Assembly (NCBI GenBank): GCA_011391495.1
Contig: JAABQK010000006.1
Location: 1-64,000 of the forward strand
From: Hydrogenophaga sp.
Lineage (GTDB): Bacteria > Pseudomonadota > Gammaproteobacteria > Burkholderiales > Burkholderiaceae_C
Length of the DNA: 64,000 nt
Reading direction: 5' to 3'
Shown here: positions 1 to 9,597 of the stretch, piece after piece
Layout of the letters: the number at the start of each line of letters is the position of its first letter
How positions within the stretch are numbered: the stretch's first letter is position 1
Translations under genes and position numbers: made by a program
Notes under the pieces: model-generated
What the model was told of the DNA's origin: nothing
Seen by the model: the letters and a program-made list of their open reading frames with translations, nothing else
Database searches by the model: none

Positions 1-163
1 TTTGTCGACGGGATGATGATGGCGCCACCACCCTCCATGTGCACTGACACCTTGCGCAACGGCGTGATTTCATAGCGCAGTTTCTTGCGGGCGACGCGGG
101 CGATTTCTCGTCTCTATGAATTGGCAAATAGCAATGCACGTAATGGAGCGGCAGACAGCTGGG

Positions 164-445
164 TCAGGCTTTCGCCAGACGCTCACGAACCGACCAATCT
201 TCAAATCCGTACAGCTGCAAATCCTTCACGAATCGGGACGGGTGAAAAACCACTGCACATGTGATGTCCAGCCATTGCTTCCCTTTCATCGCCGCGTAGA
301 GCAGGTCCGACCAATCGGGATTGAACAGCGGCCCCCAGTTTCCAGTGATCGTGGAGCTTCGGACTTGCAGACCTGCAACTCGCGGAGATTCGATCAAAAA
401 ATCTGCGCAGTTGTTTCCCACCATGATGGGCAGGGCGGTCAACAC
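164..445 (-). CDS. hypothetical protein, possibly a decayed or truncated ORF (no ATG start; frame extends upstream to a TAG)
   Basis: ORF track 93 aa; GTG start; no recognised motif. Confidence 0.25.
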   Translation of the reverse strand: MLTALPIMVGNNCADFLIESPRVAGLQVRSSTITGNWGPLFNPDWSDLLYAAMKGKQWLDITCAVVFHPSRFVKDLQLYGFEDWSVRERLAKA

Positions 446-640
446 CCTCGGTTCATCGCTGGCAACGTGTAATTGACGCGTGTGAACGTCCGCAGGCTGC
501 AGCCCAATGGCAAACGGAATTCCGTTGGATGGTGTCTAGAGGTGCGTGTAGCCCCGCTCGGTGAACCAGCACCGGTCCAGTTGGTCTTAGGTCATGCCAC
601 CCACCTGGCTGTTCTTGTGTTTTGGGGTTGCCGTTTCGGC

Positions 641-1786
641 CTACCGCGTCAGCAGATCGATGTAGGGCTGGTAGCTGTAGCTGCGGTTCTTTTTCTGCCC
701 GGTCAACTCGGTCACCAGCCCAAGGCCTTCGAGTATCTTCACCGCCGCCGTTGCCGTTGGAAAACTCGTGTCCAGTTGCTGGCGCGCTTTCTCGATCGTG
801 AACCGGGGCATCATGGGCAGCATCTCGAACAGCCGGTAACTCGCCGGTGTGGCCTTCGGGGTGGCCAGCAAGCGCCGCCGGTCGGCTGCAATCAAGCTGG
901 CAATGGCCACGATGCTGCGCTCGGCATCTCCTGCCGCCGTCTCCACACCTTCCAGGAAGAAGCCCACCCAGCCCTCCCAGTCACCCTCCGTGCGCACGGC
1001 AGACAGGCGCCGGTAGTATTCCGCCTGGTGGGCCTTGAGGTAGCCACTCAAGTACATCAAAGGCTCGGCCAGCAAGCCCCATTGCTCCATGAGGGCGGCA
1101 ATCAGCAAGCGCCCGATGCGACCGTTGCCATCCAGAAACGGGTGGATGGTCTCGAACTGCAGGTGAACCAGCGCGATCCGCACCAAAGCCGGCAAATCGG
1201 CGTTTTCGGCGTGAATGAAACGTTCCAGATCCGCGAGCAGGCCAGCCACTTTTTCCGCCGGCGGCGGCACAAACACCGCGTTGCCCGGGCGGGTTCCACC
1301 TATCCAGTTCTGCGAGCGGCGCAACTCGCCAGGCTGCTTGCCGGTTCCACGCGCACCGTTGAGCAGCAAGCGGTGCGCCCCGCACAGCAGCCGGCTGCTG
1401 ATGGGCAGCCCCGCAGGGTCACGCAGATGGTCTTGCACCCACCGGAACGCACGCAGGTAGTTGCTCACCTCCTCCACGTCGTCCGTGTTGCTGACGGCAA
1501 ACCCGGCTTCCTCGTCGAAAAGGTCGGTCAGCGTGGCCTGCGTGCCCTCGATCTGGGACGTCAGCAGTGCTTCCTTGCGAATGGCGCTGTAAAGCAGCCA
1601 GTCCACCGAGGGCACCAAGCCCGACACGCCCGAAAGCCGCGCCAGCGCCAGCTCGGCGGCGCGGTTGCGTTGCTCAAAGCAGCCCGGTGCCAGGGCCGGA
1701 TGGCTCGGCGGCAGCGGGTGGGGTACGAACGCCTGAACGCGTTCGCCCAGCGTGGTGGACAGGACATAAGTGCCGGTGGTGCGCAT
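641..1786 (-). CDS. Fic family protein with C-terminal winged-helix-like region
   Basis: HPFLDGNGRIGR Fic core motif; N-terminal inhibitory-type motif TSQIEG ([ST]xxxE[GN]); ATG (MRTTGTY) at 1786, the longer ORF uses TTG. Confidence 0.92.
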   Translation of the reverse strand: MRTTGTYVLSTTLGERVQAFVPHPLPPSHPALAPGCFEQRNRAAELALARLSGVSGLVPSVDWLLYSAIRKEALLTSQIEGTQATLTDLFDEEAGFAVSNTDDVEEVSNYLRAFRWVQDHLRDPAGLPISSRLLCGAHRLLLNGARGTGKQPGELRRSQNWIGGTRPGNAVFVPPPAEKVAGLLADLERFIHAENADLPALVRIALVHLQFETIHPFLDGNGRIGRLLIAALMEQWGLLAEPLMYLSGYLKAHQAEYYRRLSAVRTEGDWEGWVGFFLEGVETAAGDAERSIVAIASLIAADRRRLLATPKATPASYRLFEMLPMMPRFTIEKARQQLDTSFPTATAAVKILEGLGLVTELTGQKKNRSYSYQPYIDLLTR

Positions 1787-1790
1787 TGTG

Positions 1791-1837
1791 TGAAAGCGTT
1801 CTTTAATAATGGCCAATCATATTAAAGCATTCTTTAA
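1791..1837. promoter_or_regulatory. paired inverted-repeat operator-like sites upstream of fic
   Basis: TGAAAG-CGTT-CTTTAA (1791-1806) and TTAAAG-CATT-CTTTAA (1822-1837), 31 bp apart, adjacent to the fic start. Confidence 0.6.
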
Positions 1838-2077
1838 AATATGGCGTGCCGTTGAAAGCACACTTTCACTGCCAGGTATTCACAAGAGCGTGTAGTCCAG
1901 CGCAGTGCGCCAGCGCCGCGCTTCTTGCTCCAGTTGACCGTCGGTCATGCTCTATGAACTCCTGGGCCGTCCATGTCAGGTGGGTTTCCCCATGGCTTTC
2001 ATGCGCTGAAAGGCGTTCATACGCTGCACAGCGTGCGAACCGAAGGCGCGCACCGTCCAGTCGGGTAGCCTTCACGG

Positions 2078-3100
2078 ATGACCCAGTTCAGTTTCGAATT
2101 CGATTCCCCCAAGCCAGCAGAGCCCCCGGCCGTTGCGCCCGAGGCCACCACCGCAGTGCTGAATCCGGAGCAGATGGCGCGGTTGTTGGAGCGGCACGCC
2201 GACTACCGCGTCCTGCGCCGGCTGGTTCCCACGCTGGACTTCGGACCCCATCTGCGCGACCTGGACGTTGCCTTGGATGCCACCAGTGTCCAGCGCGTGC
2301 TGGTGCTCGACACCGAAACCACCGGGCTCTCGCACCAGACCGACAAGATCATTGAGCTGGCCATGTTGCTGGTGCAGGTGGATACCACCACTGGCTTGCC
2401 GTTTGGGCCGGTCGAAGTCTTTGAAGGCTTCGAAGACCCGGGCATGCCCATTCCCCCGGTCGCGCAGGAGGTGACGGGCATCAGCGATGACATGGTCCAA
2501 GGCCAGCGCCTGGATGACGATCGGGTCGCGGCCATGGTGGCCAGGGCCGATCTGATCGTGGCGCACAACGCCGGGTTCGACCGGCCCTTCGTGGAGGCGC
2601 GCTTTCCCTGCTTTGCGGCCAAAGCCTGGGCCTGCTCGTTCATGGACATCGACTGGAAAGCCGCTGGCGCGGGCTCGTCCAAGTTGAGCGCACTCGCCAG
2701 CGATCAGGGCTGGTTCTACGATGCGCACCGCGCGCAGGTGGACTGCCACGCCTTGCTGCAGGTGCTGAGCCAGCCGGTGGGCAGCACCACCACCACCGGC
2801 CTGAGCCAGCTGATCGCAGCGGCCGGTCGGCCCAGCTTCAGGCTGCGTGCGACCGGCTCGCCCTTCGAGTCCAAGGACAAGCTGAAGGCCAGGGGTTACC
2901 GGTGGGATGCGGAGGCCAGGGTCTGGGCCTGCACACTGGCGAGCCAGGCACAACTGGACGCCGAGATGGAGTGGCTCCACGCCGAGGTCTATGGTCGGCG
3001 CAGCGTGCGGCCGGAGATCGAGGCGCTGGACAGCAGGGTCCGCTATTCAGCGAGGCCGGGGCACACCATTGAACAGGGCCAGCAGGTGATGACGAGGTGA
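2078..3100 (+). CDS. 3'-5' exonuclease (DnaQ/PolIII epsilon-like, DEDD family)
   Basis: VLVLDTETTGLSHQTDKIIELA ExoI motif; later VAHNAGFDRPF motif. Confidence 0.85.
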   Translation: MTQFSFEFDSPKPAEPPAVAPEATTAVLNPEQMARLLERHADYRVLRRLVPTLDFGPHLRDLDVALDATSVQRVLVLDTETTGLSHQTDKIIELAMLLVQVDTTTGLPFGPVEVFEGFEDPGMPIPPVAQEVTGISDDMVQGQRLDDDRVAAMVARADLIVAHNAGFDRPFVEARFPCFAAKAWACSFMDIDWKAAGAGSSKLSALASDQGWFYDAHRAQVDCHALLQVLSQPVGSTTTTGLSQLIAAAGRPSFRLRATGSPFESKDKLKARGYRWDAEARVWACTLASQAQLDAEMEWLHAEVYGRRSVRPEIEALDSRVRYSARPGHTIEQGQQVMTR

Positions 3101-3172
3101 TCCTGTCCCCGACGGGCAACGATCAGAAGAAGGACTTCCGGATCCTCCGAGATCGTCGTTGTCGTTGGTTGC

Positions 3173-4504
3173 TCAGCGCTGTGGCATGTCCTGGACGCCG
3201 TAGCCCAGGCTCACCGTCGCGTCCGCCGGGATCGGCGGCAGGGTCGCGTCCCAGGCCAGCCACTGTTCGCGCATCTTCGCCAGTCGATCGGGTTCGCGCT
3301 TCGCGAGGTTGGCACGTTCGCGCGCGTCGGCCGGGATGTTGAACAGGTACTCGTGTCCGTCCACCATCAGGTACTTCCAGGCGCCCTCGCGCAGCGCGCG
3401 CTGGCTGCGGTGGTTCATGCGCCAATGCATCGGCCGCTCGAAGCGCTGCGCCGGATCGCGCAGCAGCGCCGCCAGCGACACGCCGTCCAGCGGGTAATCG
3501 GGGTGCGGCCGGCCGCCGCCGAGCTCCAGCATCGTCGCCGACCAGTCCATGGTCAGGCAGTGCTGCTCACTCACCGAGCCAGGCGGAATGATGGCGGGCC
3601 AGTGCGCGATCCAGGGCACGCGGATGCCGCCTTCGGTCAGGTCCATCTTGCCGCCCACCAGGGGCCAGTTGTCGCTGAAGCGCTCGCCGCCGTTGTCGCT
3701 GGTGAAGACGATCAGCGTGTTTTCCAGCAAGCCGTGCTCGCGCAGCGCAGCGGTGATCCAGCCGATGCCTTCGTCCATGTGGTGGATCATGCGGCGGTAG
3801 CTCTCCACATTGCCGCCATCGAGGTGGAACAGGTTCTTCGCCACCTCGGGCGCCACATGCGCGTCGTCCCGCGTTTCCCAGGGCCAGTGCGGCGCGGTGT
3901 AGTGCAGGCTCAGGAAAAAGGGCTGGCCAGCCTTGGCGTCGACGGCGCGCTGCTGGATGTGGTCCACCGCGCGCTTCGAGAACACGTCGGTCAGGTAGCC
4001 CACCTCCTTGTGTGTGTCTTCGCCGATGTAAAGGTCGTGGTCGCCGCTGCTGCTGCAGTGGGTGAAGTAGTCCACGCCGCCAGCCATGATGCCGAAGAAC
4101 TCCTCGTAGCCCGAGCGCAGCGGGCCGAAGTGCGGCGGGTAACCCAGGTGCCACTTGCCGATCAGCGCCGTGCGGTAGCCCGCGTCTTTCAGCAGCGAGG
4201 GCAGGGTGGGGGTCTCGGGTGGCAGGCCCAGCGTGGCGCTGCCTTTGCTGCGGCTGTTGATCGGCTCTTCCAGCGCGCCGCGCAGGCGGTACTGCCAGCG
4301 CATGGTGGCCATGGCAAAGCGCGTGGGCGAACACACCGGCGAATTGGCGTAGCCCTCGGTCAGGCGGAGGCCACTGGCGGCGAGCGCGTCGATGTTCGGC
4401 GACACGGCGCCAAAGCCGGCCTGGCGGCCGCCGTAGCATCCGAGGTCGGCAAAGCCCAGGTCGTCGCTGACGATGTAGAGGATGTTGGGGCGATTCGCGC
4501 TCAT
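3173..4504 (-). CDS. sulfatase / arylsulfatase
   Basis: NILYIVSDDLGFADLGCYGG metal site and C-S-P-T-R formylglycine signature (CxPxR). Confidence 0.93.
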   Translation of the reverse strand: MSANRPNILYIVSDDLGFADLGCYGGRQAGFGAVSPNIDALAASGLRLTEGYANSPVCSPTRFAMATMRWQYRLRGALEEPINSRSKGSATLGLPPETPTLPSLLKDAGYRTALIGKWHLGYPPHFGPLRSGYEEFFGIMAGGVDYFTHCSSSGDHDLYIGEDTHKEVGYLTDVFSKRAVDHIQQRAVDAKAGQPFFLSLHYTAPHWPWETRDDAHVAPEVAKNLFHLDGGNVESYRRMIHHMDEGIGWITAALREHGLLENTLIVFTSDNGGERFSDNWPLVGGKMDLTEGGIRVPWIAHWPAIIPPGSVSEQHCLTMDWSATMLELGGGRPHPDYPLDGVSLAALLRDPAQRFERPMHWRMNHRSQRALREGAWKYLMVDGHEYLFNIPADARERANLAKREPDRLAKMREQWLAWDATLPPIPADATVSLGYGVQDMPQR

Positions 4505-4505
4505 C

Positions 4506-5483
4506 TCAATCTGCTTTCATGCCCGTCGAGCGCACGACCTGGCCGTAGCGCGCGCCCATGTCGGCCAGGCGCTTGGCCGCCGCGGCACCGGTCTGGCCTT
4601 CGAAGAACAGGTCCAGGCTCTTCAGGCGCTCCTTCACGTCGGGGCGCTGCAGCGCCTCGGTGATGCCCTTGGCCAGGGTCTGCACCACGGCGTCGGGCGT
4701 GGCGGTGGGCACCATCACCAGGTACAGCACCTCCTGCTCCAGGCTCTTGAGGCCCAGTTCGGCCACGGTGGGCAGCAGCGGCGCCAGTTGCGAGCGCTTG
4801 GCGCTCGTCACCGCCAGTGCGTTGATCTTGCCGCTCTGAACGTGCGGCAGCATGCCGGGCGTGGCCAGGATGCCGCCGTCCACCTCGCCGCTGAGCACGG
4901 CCGTCACGGCCGGCGTGTTGCCGCGGTAAGGAATGTGCGTGGTCTTCACCGGCGTGCTGTTCGACAGGATCGCCGCCGCCAGATGGCCCGGGCTGCCGTT
5001 ACCGGCCGAGCTGAAGTTCAGGCTCTTGCTGCGCCCCTGGCTCAGCAGGTCGCCGAAGCTCCTGATGCCGGTGCCCGGGTTCACGCCCAGCAGCAGACCG
5101 GACGAGGCCATGATCACCACCGGCTTGAGGTCGGTGGACTTGAACGGCATGGCCGGGTACAGGTGCGGGTTGATGGTGAACGTGGTGTCGATGCCAATCA
5201 GCACCGTGTGGCCATCGGCCGGTGCCTTGGCCACCGCCGCAGCGCCCACGTTGCCGCCTGCGCCGGACTTGTTCTCCACCACGAAGGGCTGCTTGAGCGT
5301 CTCCTGCAGCACGGCTCCCACCGAGCGCGCCAGGATGTCCGCCGGCCCGCCGGGCGGGAAGTTGTTGACGAAGGTCACCGGCTTGGCCGGGTATGCGGGC
5401 TGGGCCAGGGCGGCGGTGGCGCCGAGGACCGACAGGGCGGTGCTGGCGAGGGCGGCTAGGGTGTGGCGGCGAAACATGTTCAT
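4506..5483 (-). CDS. tripartite tricarboxylate transporter substrate-binding protein (Bug family)
   Basis: YPAKPVTFVNNFPPGGPADILAR...VENKSGAGGNVGA Bug signatures; signal peptide. Confidence 0.92.
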   Translation of the reverse strand: MNMFRRHTLAALASTALSVLGATAALAQPAYPAKPVTFVNNFPPGGPADILARSVGAVLQETLKQPFVVENKSGAGGNVGAAAVAKAPADGHTVLIGIDTTFTINPHLYPAMPFKSTDLKPVVIMASSGLLLGVNPGTGIRSFGDLLSQGRSKSLNFSSAGNGSPGHLAAAILSNSTPVKTTHIPYRGNTPAVTAVLSGEVDGGILATPGMLPHVQSGKINALAVTSAKRSQLAPLLPTVAELGLKSLEQEVLYLVMVPTATPDAVVQTLAKGITEALQRPDVKERLKSLDLFFEGQTGAAAAKRLADMGARYGQVVRSTGMKAD

Positions 5484-5524
5484 GGGGTCACTCGGTCGTC
5501 AATGAGGAAGGAAGTAAGGGCAGG

Positions 5525-6493
5525 TCAGTCCAGCAGCACGCCGGTGGCCTTGATGGGGGCCTCCCAGCGTTGCAGGTCGGTCTTCTGTGCGGCGGCCAGT
5601 TCGGCCGGGGTCGAACCCACCGGCTCGTAGCCCTGCTCGATCAGCCTGGCGCGCAGCGCGGGTGTCCGGATGGCCTTGGCCACGGCCGCGCTCAGCTGGT
5701 CGCGCACCTCGTGCTTGAGCCCGGCCGGACCGTACAGGCCGAACCAGGCGGTGGCCACCATGTCCACCCCCTGTTCCCTGAGCGTGGGCACCTCGGGCAC
5801 CTGCGGGTCGCGCTGCGCGCCGGTCACGCCCAGGATGCGCACCTTGCCCGCCCGGTGCAGTTCGGCGGTTTCGGTCACCACGTCGAACTTGTAGTCGATG
5901 TGCCCTCCCAGCAGCGCGGTGTTGGCCGGGCCACCGCCCTGGAACGGCACATGCGTCAGCTCGGCCCCGGCCTTCTGGCCGAACATCACACCCATGAAGT
6001 GCGGCAGCGTGCCCTGGCCGGGCGTGCCGTAGGTGCTCTTGCCGAGCTCGGCCTTGGCCCGCGCGATCATGTCCTTCACACCCTTCACCGGCACGCCGGC
6101 ACCGGCCACCACGCTGAACTGGAAGTGCGCCAGCAGCGAGATCGGGGTGAAGTCCGCCACGGCGTCGTAGTCCAGCTTCCGGTACACGTGCGGGAACAGC
6201 ACCATCGGCCCGCTGGGCAGCAGCAGCACGGTCTGGCCGTCGGCCGGTGCGCGTTTGACCAGGCCCAGCGCGATGCGGCCACCCGCGCCGGGCTTGTTCT
6301 CCACGATCACCTGCGAAAAATCGTTCTTCAGGTCTTCGGCCATCAGCCGGGCCAGCAGGTCGGCCGAGCCGCCGGGCGGGAAACCGACCACGATCTTCAG
6401 AGGCGGCTTGTCCTGCGCGTGTGTCAGGGCAGGCAGCAGGGCGCCGGCGGCGGCCAGGGCCAGGGTGTTGATCACGAGGCGGCGTTTTTGCAT
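5525..6493 (-). CDS. tripartite tricarboxylate transporter substrate-binding protein (Bug family)
   Basis: LKIVVGFPPGGSADLLAR...VENKPGAGGRIA; signal peptide. Confidence 0.92.
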   Translation of the reverse strand: MQKRRLVINTLALAAAGALLPALTHAQDKPPLKIVVGFPPGGSADLLARLMAEDLKNDFSQVIVENKPGAGGRIALGLVKRAPADGQTVLLLPSGPMVLFPHVYRKLDYDAVADFTPISLLAHFQFSVVAGAGVPVKGVKDMIARAKAELGKSTYGTPGQGTLPHFMGVMFGQKAGAELTHVPFQGGGPANTALLGGHIDYKFDVVTETAELHRAGKVRILGVTGAQRDPQVPEVPTLREQGVDMVATAWFGLYGPAGLKHEVRDQLSAAVAKAIRTPALRARLIEQGYEPVGSTPAELAAAQKTDLQRWEAPIKATGVLLD

Positions 6494-6552
6494 GGGGTGT
6501 CTCCGGTGGGTGCGGGTGTTTCCCCGCTGGAACTGCCCATGCTAGGCATTCA

Positions 6553-6574
6553 CAATCGATTGCAGAAATCAATC
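6553..6574. promoter_or_regulatory. MarR-type operator-like repeat in the bug/marR divergent intergenic region
   Basis: CAATCGATTG palindrome followed by GATTG-N7-CAATC spacing. Confidence 0.45.
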
Positions 6575-6598
6575 ATTCCCGGTGTTTTCCCTAGCCGC

Positions 6599-7108
6599 AT
6601 GCCCACCCACGACCGCATGACCGACCCGCAGGGCCAGAACGAGCTGCTGCTCTACCGTCTTTACCGGATCCATGCCACGGCCGGACCGCTGGTGGTGCGT
6701 ATGTGCGAGCGCGACTACGGCATCACCCGGCGCGAATGGCGCGTGCTGTCCTGCCTGGCCGATGTGGAAGGCGTGCTCAGTTCCGAACTGGCCGAGCGCG
6801 CCATGCTCGACCGTGCGCGCACCTCGCGCACGCTCACCCGCCTGGTGGAGAAGCAACTGGTGCGGCGTGAGCCCAAGCCATCCGACCGGCGCGAGGTGCA
6901 CGTGTACCTGACCGGTGAGGGCCACCGCGTGTACGCCGAGGTGTTTCCACGCATCACCGCCATCCAGCGCGAACTGCTGGCGCCTTTCAGCGCGGCGCAG
7001 CGCGAGCAGTTCAGCGGGCTGATGGACCTGCTGCAGGCCCAGGCCAGTCGCCTCAACCCCGGTGGGGCGCTGCTTCAGCCCCTGGATGACGCGTCCGACG
7101 ATTCGTAA
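6599..7108 (+). CDS. MarR family transcriptional regulator
   Basis: wHTH: ITRREWRVLSCLADVEGVLSSELAERAMLDRARTSRTLTRLVEKQLVRREPKPSDRREVHVYLT. Confidence 0.9.
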   Translation: MPTHDRMTDPQGQNELLLYRLYRIHATAGPLVVRMCERDYGITRREWRVLSCLADVEGVLSSELAERAMLDRARTSRTLTRLVEKQLVRREPKPSDRREVHVYLTGEGHRVYAEVFPRITAIQRELLAPFSAAQREQFSGLMDLLQAQASRLNPGGALLQPLDDASDDS

Positions 7109-8049
7109 ACCAGCACCGCCGCGGCCAGGTCCTCCAGCGCCGTGCCCACCGACTTGAACACCGTGCGTTCCTGCTCGTTCTTGCGACCGGTGGCCACGCC
7201 CTTGCACAGCGTCGTCAACGTCCCTCGCACGTCATCGGCGCGCAGCACGCCGTGCGCCAGCGGCACCAGCAGGTCGCCGCTCTTCTGCAGCGCCTCTTCG
7301 GTGTCCACAAACACGCGTGCGTCGGCAAAGCAGGCGTCGTCGGCCTCGCGCATGGCCGGGGTGAAGCTGCCGATCAGGTCCAGATGGTTGCCCGGTGCCA
7401 GCCAGGCGCCGCGCACCACCGGCTCGGTGGCCAGGGTGGCGCAACTGACGATGTCGGCTTCGGCGCAGGCCGCTGCGAGGTCTGTGGCCACGTCGGCCTG
7501 CACACCCTCGGCCTGCAGTTGCACGGCGAGGGCGCTGGCTTCAGCTGGGCGGCGGGCCCACACCGTCACCCGGTCGATCGGGCGCACGGTGCGCCAGGCC
7601 GCAGGCAGCAGCCGCGCCACCTGTCCGGCGCCCACCAGCAGCAGGTGCCTGGCATCGGCGCGCGCCAGGTACGAGCCGGCCAAGGCCGACGCCGCTGCGG
7701 TTCGGCGCGCTGTGATCTGGTCGCCGTCGATGTGTGCCAGCGGCACGCCGGTGCGCCCGTCGAACAGCAGGTAGCTGCCATGCAGTCCAGGCAGACCACG
7801 CTTCGCATTGCCCGGCGCGATGTTGACGATCTTCACGCCGTAGTAACGACCAGGCAGCCAGGCCGGCATGATCAGCGAGGTCATGCGCCGGCTGGCAGCG
7901 TCGCCGCTGGCCTCCCCCAGGGGCGACACGATCTCGTGCACATGGCGTTGGGGAACCTCGCAACCACCAGCGAAGCGTTCACGCAGGGCGGCAATCAGGC
8001 GGTCAAAGGGCAGGGCGCTGCGGGTGGCTTCGGCTTCAAAAACTTGCAT
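7075..8049 (-). CDS. ornithine cyclodeaminase / mu-crystallin family protein
   Basis: PAWLPGRYYGVKIVNIAPGNAKRGLPGLHGSYLLFDGRTGVPLAHIDGDQITARRTAAASALA and LLLVGAGQVA family motifs. Confidence 0.88.
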   Translation of the reverse strand: MQVFEAEATRSALPFDRLIAALRERFAGGCEVPQRHVHEIVSPLGEASGDAASRRMTSLIMPAWLPGRYYGVKIVNIAPGNAKRGLPGLHGSYLLFDGRTGVPLAHIDGDQITARRTAAASALAGSYLARADARHLLLVGAGQVARLLPAAWRTVRPIDRVTVWARRPAEASALAVQLQAEGVQADVATDLAAACAEADIVSCATLATEPVVRGAWLAPGNHLDLIGSFTPAMREADDACFADARVFVDTEEALQKSGDLLVPLAHGVLRADDVRGTLTTLCKGVATGRKNEQERTVFKSVGTALEDLAAAVLVYESSDASSRG

Positions 8050-8125
8050 CGTCCGATGGTAGCGCCTGCCCGACCCCGTTCCAGACCCGGCGTGCGTGCG
8101 CATGCTTCCTCCCGGGTGGACGCTT

Positions 8126-8752
8126 CTACCAGTACGCGAGGACGCGCCCCTTGACGATCTTGGACTCGAAACGCTTGAGCGGACTGTTGCCTTTCTTGAT
8201 ACAGGCGCCGCTGGTCACGTCGAATGCCCACTGGTGCTTGGGGCAGGTCAGGGTCTTGCCTTTGAGGGCCAGTTCGGGAATGTCGGTGCTCTGGTGCGGG
8301 CAGCGGCTGTCATAGACCTGGAAGGTCTTTTTGTCCCGGTAGATGAAGAGGCCGCGGCCTTCACATTCCGTGCGCACCACCTCGCCATCCGGGACCTCGG
8401 CGCTGGCCATCACATCGTGCCACTGTCCGGTCTGGGTCAGCGCCTCGGGCTGGAACTCGGGGATGTTCATGTCCAGGATGATGTCCACCGCCCAGATGAT
8501 CTTGGCCAGCCCCAGGGCCGGGAACGCCATGAGCAGCGCGTCCAGGACTTCCATCGGGGTGCACCCCTCGCGCAGGGCGCGCCCCAGGTACTGGCGAAAA
8601 CCCCGGTCTGTCTGCGCGTGCACCTTGGTGATGACGGAGATCAGGTTCCGGGTTTTGGGGTCGAGGTGTTTGCCCGCATCCTTCAGGAAGGCGAAGTAGT
8701 GGCCCAGCGCATCGGGCCGGGCCTTGAGCAGGTAATTCAGTGCATCACTCAT
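8126..8752 (-). CDS. carboxymuconolactone decarboxylase-like (AhpD fold) and Rieske [2Fe-2S] fusion protein
   Basis: N-terminal CMD-like helical domain; C-terminal CPHQ...CPKHQW Rieske ligands (CxH...CxxH). Confidence 0.8.
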   Translation of the reverse strand: MSDALNYLLKARPDALGHYFAFLKDAGKHLDPKTRNLISVITKVHAQTDRGFRQYLGRALREGCTPMEVLDALLMAFPALGLAKIIWAVDIILDMNIPEFQPEALTQTGQWHDVMASAEVPDGEVVRTECEGRGLFIYRDKKTFQVYDSRCPHQSTDIPELALKGKTLTCPKHQWAFDVTSGACIKKGNSPLKRFESKIVKGRVLAYW

Positions 8753-8773
8753 GTTGTGTCGTTCTCTCGCTTG

Positions 8774-9595
8774 TCAACCATGCAGAACCAGTACCGGGTG
8801 TTCGGTCAGTCCCATCACCTTCTGCGCCACGCCGCCCACCAGGGCGCGGCCAATGCGGCTGTCCCCCCGGCTGCCCATCACGATCAGGTCGGACCGGCTC
8901 GCAGATGCCGATGCCAGGATCTCGGTGAAGGGTTTGCCGCAGCGAACCTCGCCTTCGCCTGCCACGCTGCCCTGTCTGGCAAGTGCCAGCATCTCGCCGA
9001 TGAAAGCCTCGGCCTGGGGACGTAGCGCTTCCGTGGGCACCACGGTCACCAGGTGCAGCGGCAGCTTGCACTGGGCGGCCACGGCAGCGCCGGTCGCGAC
9101 GATCTGGCGCCCCTGCGTGCCGGGCTCGACGGCCACCAGCACCCGCTGGCTCCACATGCGGGCGCCGCGCGGCACGATCAGCACATGGCACGGCGCATGT
9201 GCCACCACCTTGCTGACCATCTCGCCCACCAGCAGGTTCGCCAGGAAGCTGCGCTTGCCACGGCGACGGATGATGATCAGATCGCTGGCCTGTTCCTTCG
9301 CCTCCTGCACGATCTGCACATACGGCTCTTCGCCCCGGCGCAGGTGCAGGTCAATCGTCACGCCGGCACCAGCGGCCAGATCGCGCAGATGGGCGATCCG
9401 GTTCGCCGCATCGCTCTCGGCGCGGGCCGCAATCTGGGGTGCCAGTGCCTCGTACTCCGGGTTGCTGACCAGGGGCATGACCGTCTGCAGCGGCAGCTGG
9501 CAGCGCGTAGCCATGCCGAAAGCCACGCTTTCGGCGCCGGTATCGTATTCCGTGTGTTCGGTGGCCAGCAGCAGGCGTGCGAAGAGATCGGCCAT
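8774..9595 (-). CDS. universal stress protein, tandem UspA domains
   Basis: two Usp repeats; SDLIVMGSRGDSRIGRALVGGVAQKVMGLTEHPVLVLHG C-terminus. Confidence 0.9.
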   Translation of the reverse strand: MADLFARLLLATEHTEYDTGAESVAFGMATRCQLPLQTVMPLVSNPEYEALAPQIAARAESDAANRIAHLRDLAAGAGVTIDLHLRRGEEPYVQIVQEAKEQASDLIIIRRRGKRSFLANLLVGEMVSKVVAHAPCHVLIVPRGARMWSQRVLVAVEPGTQGRQIVATGAAVAAQCKLPLHLVTVVPTEALRPQAEAFIGEMLALARQGSVAGEGEVRCGKPFTEILASASASRSDLIVMGSRGDSRIGRALVGGVAQKVMGLTEHPVLVLHG

Positions 9596-9597
9596 GG

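Noticed and set aside
1-110. Minus-strand fragment encoding ...REIARVARKKLRYEITPLRKVSVHMEGGGAIIIPST
   Set aside because: Preceded by an in-frame TAG and truncated by the window edge; may be a gene remnant but too short to assign.
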